Assembly: GCA_023374025.1 (NCBI GenBank)
Contig: SIJG01000004.1
Coordinates: forward strand, 3,935,587-3,999,586
Length of the DNA stretch: 64,000 nucleotides
Source of the DNA: Heterodera schachtii
Taxonomy: Eukaryota > Nematoda > Chromadorea > Rhabditida > Heteroderidae
Reading direction: 5' to 3'
Made by a program: the position numbers and the translations under genes. Shown piece by piece: positions 11,035 through 20,408 of the stretch. Positions within the stretch are counted from its first letter, which is position 1, and every line of letters begins with the position of its first letter. The notes under the pieces were generated by a model. It was not told the origin of the DNA. It saw only the letters and a program-made list of their open reading frames with translations, and searched no databases.

Positions 11035-12617
11035 CTAATTATAAAATGGTGACGAAAGGAAAATGCCAAATTTGTTTTCATATTCTTCACTAAGTTGTTC
11101 TTTTGCTTCACAATTTGTCGCATTTTTAATTGCATTTTTCAATTTCTTCTTCTCTTCTTTGGCATTTTCTTTCGCATTTTCATAGATTTTTTCCATTTTT
11201 TGCTCAAATTCTTCCCAAATACTTTCAATGTCCGTTGGTCCGTTCAAAATTTGTTTTCCCTTTTGTTTAATTTTATGGATCCAATTTTTGTCATCTTTAA
11301 TTTTGTAATTCAATTCCTCTTCATTTACCAAATTAATATTCCAAAAATTATAGACATTATTCAATTCATTTTTTCTTGTTTTCAAATAATATTTCCAAAT
11401 TTCATTGAGTTTTCTTACAATATCGATTAAACAGTAAGAAATAATATAATCGTCAATAAATATTGGCTTCACCAATGGTGGCAATTGTTTCGACACCTTC
11501 GAATTTTTAGCTTAATAAATTATTATAATAATATTTGTATTAATAATCAAAAAAACAAAAACAAAAATAATGTGAATCCAAACAAACCTTCAGCATACAC
11601 TTGGAATAAATATTCATATAAAATATCCAAATATTTTCGATATTTTTGGCATTCTTTCCGTTCATTTTCATTAAATTTCTTCCCAATTTTTTCACAGTGC
11701 CAATTCTTTCTCAACAAATACACAATGCCAAGATGGTCTGTACATTTTTGCTTCTCTTTCATTTTTTCAAATTCTAATAATTTTAAATTTGAATATTCTT
11801 TTGTCATTTTAAAAAATGTCTCTGAATTTGTCGCTAATATTTATTTCAATGGAATTCCATGGATTGTCTTTTTTTGCCCTTTCTTCCGATTTTTTGAACA
11901 TTTCCTCCAAATTTTTGTCAAAATTTTGTCGGATTATTTCGTCTAAACTTTCATTTGTTTTATAATTATTCGCTGTGTCAATTGCCAATTGCAAAATCAT
12001 TTCATTAATTGGCATTTTTGGCTGATTGTTGTTTTTTACTTCATATTTTAATCTCTTCTGATTCAATAATTTTGGTTCAAAAATATTATTATTCGAATAG
12101 AATAAATTGTTTAATTTATATTCACCAAGTATTCCTACCGATTTTATAAAATAAAAGAGGAAAAAGTTCAACAAACATTTCACCGTATAAATTATTGGTC
12201 CTTTAATTTCAATTTTATCTTTAAACACAAATTTTGGCTTCACTGTTGGAATTCCGACGTACTCTCTAAATAAATATTCGTACAAAATGTCCAAATATTT
12301 TCGATATTTTTGGCATTCTTTCCGTTCATATTCGTCAAATTCATCCGCAATTTTCTCACATTGCCAATTCTTTCTCATAAAATAGATAATGCAAAGGTAT
12401 GTCTCATATTTTTGCTTTGAATATTGGCCGATTTGAATTTTCGGATGGCCTTTCATAACTGCAATTAACATTTTCTCCTCAACCTAATTAATTAAAATGG
12501 ATTAGTAAAATTAATTTCTCGAATTAATGAACTCACAAATGGAATCGCACTTGAAAATGGAATTAAAAATTGATGGAAAATAATGGTAAAAAAAGCAATA
12601 AAGGAATTAAATATCAT
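11035..12617 (-). pseudogene. Secreted two-domain family protein, copy with fused exons 2-3
   Basis: Exon 1 12617-12537 (signal peptide, start MIFNSFIAFF), exon 2 from 12483, exon 3 ending 11588, exon 4 11510-11035. The end of exon 2, the second intron and the start of exon 3 are deleted. The exon 2 frame runs directly into the ATNSE region of exon 3 out of frame and stops near 11809. Exons 3 and 4 are open and carry VYLLRKNWH, ECQKYRKYL and LPPLVKPIF. As it stands only the first domain could be made, about 247 residues. A truncated secreted product is possible, but it is most simply a pseudogene. Confidence 0.75.
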
Positions 12618-13037
12618 TATTTCTTAATTGATTAATTCACATGAAAAATGCGTTAACTATTAATTTATTAAAATCCCTTATTTATTTAGGTCACTTTTAC
12701 TTTACATAGAATAATAATAAGGAATTAGTAAATTTGTTTATTAAAATAAATAACAATAAATTATAAATCGTTATGCTTTATAACCATTAAAGAATATTCT
12801 CTGTTGACCTCAGTTCCAGACTTTAAATCAAAATAAAAAATTATTTAAATATTTAAATTATCAATTATTTTAGTTAAAATTAAAATTCGTAAATCTGAAA
12901 ACTGCGAGATCTATGGGAATTGGGAAAAGAAATAAGACTAAAAATCCAATTTGAAAGTTTATTAACAGATCCCTCCAAATTAAGGGATTGGAAAAACTTA
13001 AACGCAAAGGAAAATTTAAATTTAACAGTCTAATTAG

Positions 13038-14489
13038 GTCGATGACGATATGCTAATTGCATTTCTGAAAGGACATCAAGAAATGCAAATCAGTGAATAT
13101 TCAAAGCAAAAATACGAACTTCACCTTGGCATTTTGTATTTTATGAGAAAAAATTGGCAATGTGACAAAATTCATGAAAAGTTTGAAGAATATGAACGGA
13201 CAGAATGCCAAAAATATCGCAAATATTTGGCCATTTTGTACGAATATTTGTGTAGGGAATATGTTGGAATTCCAACAGTGAAACCAAATTTCATAGTTAA
13301 ACAAGAAATCGAAATCGAAGGGCCAATAATTTATGCTATATTTTGTCTGGCCGCCAGACTTTGGCAATTTTATTTTGAATCATTTTCTAAGTGTTTTTTA
13401 TGAATTTAAATTAAGCAAATTTTTCAATCAAAATTTTGAACCAAATTTGTTGAATGTGGAGCGATTAAATTATGAAATAAAATTTGAAAATGAACAAAAA
13501 TTGCCAATTAATGAGCTGATTTTGCAATTGGCCATTGATACAGCGAATGATTGGCAAACAAATGAAATTTTGGACGGAATATTACGAGAAAATTTTGACA
13601 AAAATTTGCAGGAAATGCTTAAAAACGCGGAAGAAATGTCAAAAGAAGAAAATCCATCGGAACCGAATAAAATAATTGTTGGTCTAAAATTCTATGATCT
13701 ATATACATGGGTAGGCGTTCAATTAAAATTAAATTTATTTGAATTAAATTACTCAAATTTAGACTAAAGATGCTTTATTTTGTGAATTTGTCAGACTTTC
13801 TGAAAGATATAATGACCAAAATTTTGTGCATCTTTTGCCCGTCAACTTTGGCATTGTGTATTTGATGAGAAAGAATTGGCACTGTGACAAAATTGGAAAC
13901 GAATTTCAAGAAAAATGCCAAAAATATCACAAATATTTGCACATTTTTTACGAATTTTTGTTCCGACTTTATGTTGAAGGTTTGACAATGATTAATTTGA
14001 AAAAATTTTTTTTTAAATAATAAATATTATTTTTAAGATAAAAATGCTGAATTGGCTTCTCATTTGCCGGCGGTGAAGCCAATATTTACATGTCATCATG
14101 GAAATCGTATTAGTTTAAGTGATGTTGTAAAAAATATGAATGAAAATTCAAAATTGTTTTTCAACAAAAATGAAAGTGCATTAAAATTTAATAAAATTAA
14201 ATTGCAAAATGAGGAAGAATTAAATTATGAAATAAAAGAGGATAAAAGTGGGATAAATCCATTAAAAACTGAAAATGAAACAAAAATTGCCAAATTTCGA
14301 AAGAAATTTGAACGAAAAATGGAAAGTTTATATGAAAATGCCCCGCAAAATTCGTACTTTTCTGCTGATAATTTCATATTTTCTTTTCATTTTTCATTTA
14401 GAATTATTCTGTCATTCTTTCTAATTTTTAATCATTTTTCTATTTTTGTAATTTTCTTTATATTTTTCTCTGTTGAATTTCTTTTTTAA
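13038..14489 (+). pseudogene. Secreted two-domain family protein, copy lacking exon 1
   Basis: Exon 2 13038-13710, exon 3 13763-13979, exon 4 14038-14489. Exon 2 starts after a good TAATTAG acceptor, but no signal-peptide exon can be found upstream. The frame breaks once at a T run near 13395. Exon 4 begins normally (LPAVKPIF), but after ENAPQNS a deletion joins the coding sequence to what is 3' untranslated DNA in other copies. The predicted C-terminus is therefore a hydrophobic tail. Without exon 1 the protein would not enter the secretory pathway. Pseudogene. Confidence 0.78.
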
Positions 14490-15049
14490 ATTATTTCGAT
14501 AAAATGCTTTAAATTTTCTTTAACGGCGCATTTTGATACTTAATTTTCTGTTAAAAACTTAACCAAATAATTTTTTTTTTTTTATAACTGATAAATCTTT
14601 CCGAAAATTTAGTATTCATAACTAATTAAAAATGACAAATTTAATTCGACACTACATTTATAAAAATTTAATAATTTGCTTTTTATTTTCTAATTTTTTC
14701 TTTTTAAAAAAGTCGATTTTGCCCAAAAGGAAAACTGATTTTTGAGCTTGGGTTCTCAAAAATTTTCTATTTTATTTTCATAAAAAAAATTATTATTATT
14801 TTTAACGAATAACTAAAACACCATACATTCTTCAAATATTTATTTTGGTCTTAGAGCAAATAATTTTAATTTATTATTTATTATTTAAATCATTTTGAAT
14901 TAATTAATTTTTTTTCCTAATTATTTTTATTAATTCATTAATTTCTCAATTTGAGATAGAGGTGAGTTACGTCGAGAATATTTGCGCACACTAAACTTGT
15001 TTTTTCAATTTATTTTTTCCTATTTTTTGGGTTGAACAAAGTTTGTTTT
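14490..15049. other. AT-rich intergenic stretch
   Basis: Homopolymer runs and TTATTTA repeats. I see no gene, RNA or element ends. Confidence 0.6.
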
Positions 15050-15255
15050 TTAGTCCATTCGCTAAACGTTTGTACTGCTGCGCACAATTTACACTTTTCA
15101 ATTTTTCCTAATTGCAAAATGACTTCCTCTACAATAACTTGATTGAAATTAATTGGTTAATTAGTAGCGTTATGATTGTTTGTTTAACTAATGAGTTGTT
15201 AGCGTTAATGAGTTTATAAACTAATTGCAGAAAAGAACTGCATATAAAGAAATGG
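15050..15255 (+). promoter_or_regulatory. Conserved promoter block of the 15494 gene
   Basis: Near-copy of 7070-7285, ending in GAACTGCATATAAAG, a likely TATA box. No equivalent block precedes the 17618 gene, which may depend on this promoter. Confidence 0.65.
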
Positions 15256-15493
15256 ACAATTCAATTGAATTCACCCATTTAATTTAAATTCAAAATAAAT
15301 CGTGGTTATTAAATATTTATTTTTAAATATTTTAATTTAAAATTATAACCAATTTAAATTAAATGAAAACTTACAATTTATCATTACCAATTTTTTGCTT
15401 ACAATTAGCTTAATTGTTTTCATTAAACAACAATTAGATGAAGTGAATATAGTAAGTAGGCAATTTAATTATATTACCCATAATTTAAGAAAA

Positions 15494-17442
15494 ATGGCAC
15501 TGACTATTGTGGCAATTTTTTGCTTGGCACTTGTGCACATTGGCATTTCTGGCAAATACGACAAGTCGGACGAGCACGATGGCAAATATGGTTCTGGTCC
15601 GCCTGGTGGCTATCCTCATGAGAACAACAACAACAATAATTATGGAGGCGATTCATCGGGCGAAAAATATGAGACAATGGAACATATGTGGTCATGTGCC
15701 ACCAAATGGCAATGGGAAAAGCCCGGCGTATCAATGAAATGGGAAATTACCGATGTAAAAAAAAATTAATTGGCCAAATTAAATTCAAAATTTTAAAATT
15801 TACAAAAATTAATTCAGACACTCACCGAAGCGGCGGTGGACACGGATTGCCCATCACGGAAAAGTAAATTAATAAATGTAATTAAGTAATTAATTATTAT
15901 TAAATGCATTATTAATTACTTTAATTGCTTTTTTTACAATTAAGATCGGATGAACAATTGTTGTCACGTGCAGACTGAGTAAGGAATTGAGAAACATATG
16001 TATATGAATTTTTATAAAATTATCCCCAAAAATGATTAGCGAAAAATTTAATGGTTTTTGGGTAAATTTCAATTAAATAACCAAAAATAAATTTCATCAA
16101 TTTTTTTAAGTTAGCTTTAAAATATAAGCTTTCAATTACAGATGCTACAACAAGCAAATTGGACAAAAGAGCTGCGACAACCAATTCTGTGAATGTATGG
16201 AGGTAAATTTATTTTTTTTAATAAATTAAAATAAATTAAATTTAACATAAATAAATTTCAGAGGGCCACTGCTGGCAAAAAACGATGCTCAATTTGGGAG
16301 GGGCCAGGCTTCTGTCGTCACTACCGCTTATACGGCGAATCAGCCTACCGCGCAGCGGCCCCGTAAGTATTAATTGCTTCATTAGCGGCAATTAATTTTA
16401 AAAAATTAATTTAATTTGTAAAAATAATAAATCAGTCCTAATTTTACTTAAAAATTTTAATTTAAAAATAAAATGTCTGCAATTTTCGGATTTAGCTAAA
16501 TTTTTAGTTTTAAAATTTCCAAAAATGCACATCTTAAATTCAAAAAATGAAATTTGCACACAAAGACTTTTTTAAAAAAAAGCAAGTAAACAAGTATCGG
16601 AAATTCAAAATGGCAAAAAAAAAAGTTTGTTAGAGTGCAATTACGCCCCCTGTATTCATACTTAGATTTTTATTCCATTTTTAGAACCACTTTTGAAGGG
16701 TTTTGTGTCATAAATCCAACTCAGATATTTGAGAATTATTGAAAAATAATTAAATACCTGTTTAATTCAAAATTCGCTCTTCCATTTTTTCGTAAAAAAT
16801 GATGGATTATTATGAAGATTTTGTTTTGCTGATGCGGTGGGATTGTTTTGATCAAGATTTTACTTCAATAAAAAAAATTATTAAATGCTCATCATTCAGC
16901 ACTATAATTATAAAACTAGTCAATAATAACACAATAAATTCAAACATATTTCTTTCAATTCCAAATTGCTTTATTTATTTAAAATTAACAACGAAAATAA
17001 TATTTTAATTTTACTTATTACTTAAAAAAAAGTTTAATTAAATTAAAGAATATTTCTATAAAAAATTTATTGATATACAAAATTGTTTCTTCTTTTAATT
17101 AATTATTTTTTTAATTAGTCCTTGATGATATATTTTTTTTACTACAATAACAAAAATTATAAATGGCCCCAAAAAGCCTATGACGGAGTCAGTCTGCGCC
17201 GGACTAGGGAATCTGTGCCTAAAATTTTTATGGCATTTTTGCAAGGACAAAATGGATTTTTTTAAATCATAGTTTCAAATTTGGTTATAATTGTTCCACC
17301 CATTTCCAGGCCATTTTGGAGCAGTTGTGGCACTGTGTTGAACAGCGAAAAATTTTTGGGATGTCCCTGCGGCACGTACAAAACATGGGAACGCTGCGGT
17401 TTTTTGTACTTGGGCTACCGTTACCTGTGCTATGCGTGCTGA
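15494..17442 (+). CDS. Secreted phospholipase A2-like protein with lost catalytic pair
   Basis: Six exons: 15494-15754, 15818-15863, 15945-15978, 16142-16202, 16262-16362, 17310-17442 (211 residues). There is a signal peptide, then one KYDKSDEHDGKYG unit like the 7428 gene, then a PLA2-like core. In secreted PLA2s and in the neighbour at 17618 the core reads CC-x-x-HD-x-CY. Here it reads CCHVQTECY, so the catalytic His and Asp are replaced by Gln and Thr. The cysteine scaffold (CDNQFCECM, GPGFC) is kept. The last exon encodes the six-cysteine module ending YLCYAC. Exons 2 to 6 (46, 34, 61, 101, 133 bases) are the same sizes as in the 17618 gene. It is probably a non-enzymatic secreted protein. 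The start is the ATG followed by a clear signal peptide. The last intron is 947 bases and holds a repeat. Confidence 0.82.
16470..17130 (+). repeat. Dispersed flank repeat inside the last intron
   Basis: Shares blocks (ATGATGGATTATTATGAAG, GATTGTTTTGATC, AACTAGT) in inverse orientation with 27895-28495, 32030-32800 and 35280-36007, which flank other secreted genes. The short ORF starting MMDYYEDFVLL is not conserved as protein: other copies have stops at the fourth codon. Confidence 0.65.
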
Positions 17443-17617
17443 TCAAAAAAAATAAAAAATAAAATTTAGTTTTGGCAGTCATGCAATTTTGTGAAAGTGA
17501 TAAATTTGTTTTTAGAAGCCAATGTTAATTTGCATTCTAGTCGCTCGGAAAACGATTAAAATATTTAAATAATTTGTTTAATACCATTTTAATAGGCTTT
17601 TAGCATTTCCGTAAACA

Positions 17618-18720
17618 ATGGCATTGTCAATTTTGGCACTTCTTTGCTTGGCATTCGCGCACTTTGGCACTGGTCAAGAGAAAAAAACTGAGCCATTGGA
17701 CCACAAATGGTCATGTGGAACCACGTGGAAATATGAAAACACTGGACTTACGATTTCGTGGAGCCTTCCCGAGGTGCTAGTAAAAAATTAAAATAAAAAA
17801 ATTCAATTTTTTTAAAAATTTTAGTTCCTCGCCGAAACTTCGGTGGACGTCGATTGCCCATCGCGAAAGAGTAAAATAATTAATTTATAATTATTAAATT
17901 TTTTCCCCTCGTTTTTAGACCGAATGAACAATTGTTGTGTTGATCATGACGAGTAACGAGAAATGAATAAAATAATTTAATTTAATTTTAATTAATTGCT
18001 TTTGTAATTAAGTTGTTATTCAAAGCAATTGGGACAAACAAAGTGCGACGACGGTTTTTGTGATTGCTTAGAAGTAAGAAATTTTTTCGGTTATCGCAAC
18101 ATCGGGAAATTATTGATCGGGAAATGGCAAAATAGTTGGGAATTTAGGATCTTGGAACGGCACCAAACAGTCGGGAATTTAGGACCGGTAATGGCATCAA
18201 ACAGTCGGGAATTCAGCGTTGGGGAATGGCACCAAATAGTCGGGAATTCAGCGTCGGGGAACGGCACAAAAAAAAGTCGGAAATTCAGGGTCCGGGATGG
18301 AAGGGTTAATAAATTCGGCGATTCACGACCGGGAAAGCCCAAAAATGTAGGGGATTTGTGGCCTTAGGGGTTGCAATTAAATTCCTATTTTAATTATATA
18401 TTTTTTTTAAGAGAGCAACTCTAGGCAGTTCACGCTGCTCGATTTATGAGGGACCAGGCTTTTGTCATCTTGTCCGAACGTATGGCGCGTCGGCCTACCG
18501 CGCGTCGGCCCCGTGAGTGGTGTTAATTATAGCAATTAAATTTAATTGATTGCTAATTATACCCTCCCCCCCCCCATTTTCTTGCAGCCCGTTTTGGAGC
18601 AGTTGTGGCACTGTGCTGAACAGCGCGAAATATTTGGGATGTCCTTGCGGCACGTACAAAACATGGGAACGCTGCGGTTTTCTGTACATGGGCTACCGTT
18701 ACCTGTGCTATGCGTGCTGA
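17618..18720 (+). CDS. Secreted phospholipase A2-like enzyme with cysteine-rich C-terminus
   Basis: Six exons: 17618-17779, 17825-17870, 17919-17952, 18013-18073, 18412-18512, 18588-18720 (about 178 residues). Residues 1 to about 19 are a signal peptide (MALSILALLCLAFAHFGTG). The core has WSCGTT, then the diagnostic PLA2 site CCVDHDDCY with catalytic His and Asp. CDDGFCDCL and GPGFCHLVRTYGASAY, a pattern I know from nematode PLA2-like proteins, follow. The last exon adds a six-cysteine module. Family activity is calcium-dependent hydrolysis of the phospholipid sn-2 ester, probably outside the cell. The exon 1 donor could be 17774 or 17780. The ATG lies only 175 bases after the stop of the 15494 gene, with TTTTAG just before it, so an operon with trans-splicing is possible. 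Confidence 0.85.
18115..18310. repeat. Tandem repeat in intron 4 of the PLA2-like gene
   Basis: Five degenerate units of about 36 bases built on AGTCGGGAATTCAGCG and GGGGAATGGCACCAAA. The unit is GC-richer than its surroundings and resembles the interior of GGAATTCCGA-type MITEs. The ORF through it is not real. Confidence 0.75.
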
Positions 18721-19000
18721 TCAATTTTTTTTTTGAATTTGGCATATTTTCGTTTATGGCGGAATGATTCAATTTTCATGATATGCTTAGTTTGTGGGCT
18801 TTTTCTATATATTCATAGTATATGCATATTTCTTATATTCTAAAATAAACATTTTCTGGCATTTAAACAATTGTAAAAATATTTAAAATTTACAAGCAAA
18901 ATAAAATATAAATTAAATGACTACCATAAATAAAAGGAATTTGGATATGCCAAAAAAATATATTTTCTAGAAATTTTTTCATCTTTTTATACATAAAAAT
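18721..19000. other. 3' flank of the PLA2-like gene
   Basis: AT-rich; contains AAAATAAAC about 120 bases after the stop, a possible polyadenylation signal. Nothing else seen. Confidence 0.5.
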
Positions 19001-19160
19001 TAGAGTTGCATGGGTCGGTAATTTTGGTAAAAACCGGTACCGGGACTTTTAGGGTTGAAAAACCGGGACTTTTTGACTGGGAAACCCGGGAAAAAACCGG
19101 GACTTGGTACTCATTTGTAAGTTCTTTTTTCAGTACCAGTCCCGGTCCCGTGCAACTCTA
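19001..19160. mobile_element. 160-bp MITE with TAGAGTTGCA ends
   Basis: Inverted ends TAGAGTTGCATGGG and CCCGTGCAACTCTA. The interior is made of ACCGGGAC units. Flanks share AAAAAT, a 6-base match, so the duplication is imperfect or eroded. It is related to the next element at 19614. Confidence 0.75.
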
Positions 19161-19345
19161 AAAAATCCTTAATAAAAATTTTTAAATGCCTTTTTTCATG
19201 ACTTTTTCGGGCTTTTGTGCCTTTTCATGCCTTTTTTTGCAATATTTTGGTGCCTATTATAGTGCCTTTTACGCTGTGATTCCAGAAGGAACGGAGTGTG
19301 GGAGAAAGTGGGATAAAGCACATGGGAGGAGAACCTCTAAAAGGA

Positions 19346-19416
19346 GCGCCCGTAGCTCAGTTGGTTAGAGCACGGCACGGATTGCCGCGGTCGTGGGTTC
19401 GAGTCCCACCGGGCAG
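19346..19416 (+). pseudogene. tRNA-like sequence, probable tRNA pseudogene or SINE head
   Basis: Clear A box (TAGCTCAGTTGGTTAGAGC) and T arm/B box (GTGGGTTCGAGTCCCAC). The acceptor stem pairs for only five positions (GCCCG with CGGGC). The anticodon stem CGGCA/TGCCG leaves a five-base loop, and allowing a seven-base loop removes the invariant U33. No anticodon can be assigned. Confidence 0.7.
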
Positions 19417-19613
19417 TTACCTTTTATGTACTACATGCGATTTTTCGTACCTTTTTTCGTTCTCTAATCCTAAATCAAAGCAATGCATCGTCACAATTTT
19501 TATTTTTGACAATTGGCCCTTCCGAATCAGAACGTTTCTGATAAATCAGAACAGATAACTCCCGTGAAGAAGGACTTTTTATTATATAAAAACACAATTT
19601 TGATGGTTTTATA

Positions 19614-19777
19614 TAGAGTAGTACGGGACCGTGACCTGATACTGAAAAACATGTACAACTGGATACCGAATTCCCGGTTTTGACCGGGACCGGGAAAAGT
19701 CCCGGGTTTTTCCCGGGTTTCCCAGTCAAAAAGTCATGGATTTTCAACCCAAAATTTCCCGATCCCGTACTACTCTA
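19614..19777. mobile_element. hAT-type MITE, 164 bp
   Basis: Inverted ends TAGAGTAGTACGGG and CCCGTACTACTCTA. Exact 8-base duplication GTTTTATA at 19606-19613 and 19778-19785. The interior is CCCGGGTTTTTCCCGGG-type. Confidence 0.9.
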
Positions 19778-19848
19778 GTTTTATACATAAAAACGTATTC
19801 CTGTGATTTAGCACTACATATTTTGAGTGAGTTTTTGCACATTTAAAC

Positions 19849-19943
19849 TAGGGTTGCTCCCCGACTCCGAGCCCCCCGACATTTCGTCCCCCAATGGTCC
19901 CCGACATTTTGCCCCCCGAGGGGTCGGTCGGGGAGTAACCCTA
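19849..19943. mobile_element. hAT-type MITE, 95 bp
   Basis: Inverted ends TAGGGTTGCTCCCCGAC and GTCGGGGAGTAACCCTA. Flanks ATTTAAAC and ATTTAAAG match at seven of eight bases. Almost nothing remains between the ends. Confidence 0.85.
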
Positions 19944-19979
19944 ATTTAAAGCAAATTCCTGAACATAATATAACAAATA

Positions 19980-20203
19980 TATTAAGACAATATAGAGATG
20001 GATAATTATTGTTGATCAATATCATGAATGATTGCATCATTATTTAATATAATATACAACTATATTAGGTAAATCAATAATGGATTTTGATGAATAATCC
20101 TATGCTGATGACTGATTAAATTTATATTAAATAAATAAGGGATTTCAGATAATTCAACAGATGTCATCATTAATTCAAATCTTTATAAGGCTGTGTGATT
20201 TCC
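19980..20203 (+). promoter_or_regulatory. Family promoter: TATA block and degenerate upstream repeats
   Basis: TTTATAAGGCTGTGTGATTT at 20181-20201 matches the block upstream of the 55155 and 61606 genes. It is about 225 bases before the ATG. Upstream, degenerate copies of the TGATCATCAGTAG-type unit (reverse orientation: ATAATCCTATGCTGATGA, GATAATTCAACAG) lie at about 20000-20160. Confidence 0.6.
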
Positions 20204-20408
20204 CTTTTTACATTTTAAATAATTATTTTAATTAATTTGACAATAATTTTTTTTATAAAAAGGTAGAATAGTATATTCTTCAAGATTTTAGTAATTTTTT
20301 CATAAACTTTTCCTTAAATTAACTTTTATTTAAAAAATATTCAACAATAATCAAGGTTCTTTTAAATTTCATTTGATCAATTAATTTATTTAATTATAGA
20401 AGAAATAA

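Noticed and set aside
19346..19416. Functional tRNA gene
   Set aside because: Acceptor stem mismatched, anticodon loop too short or lacking U33.
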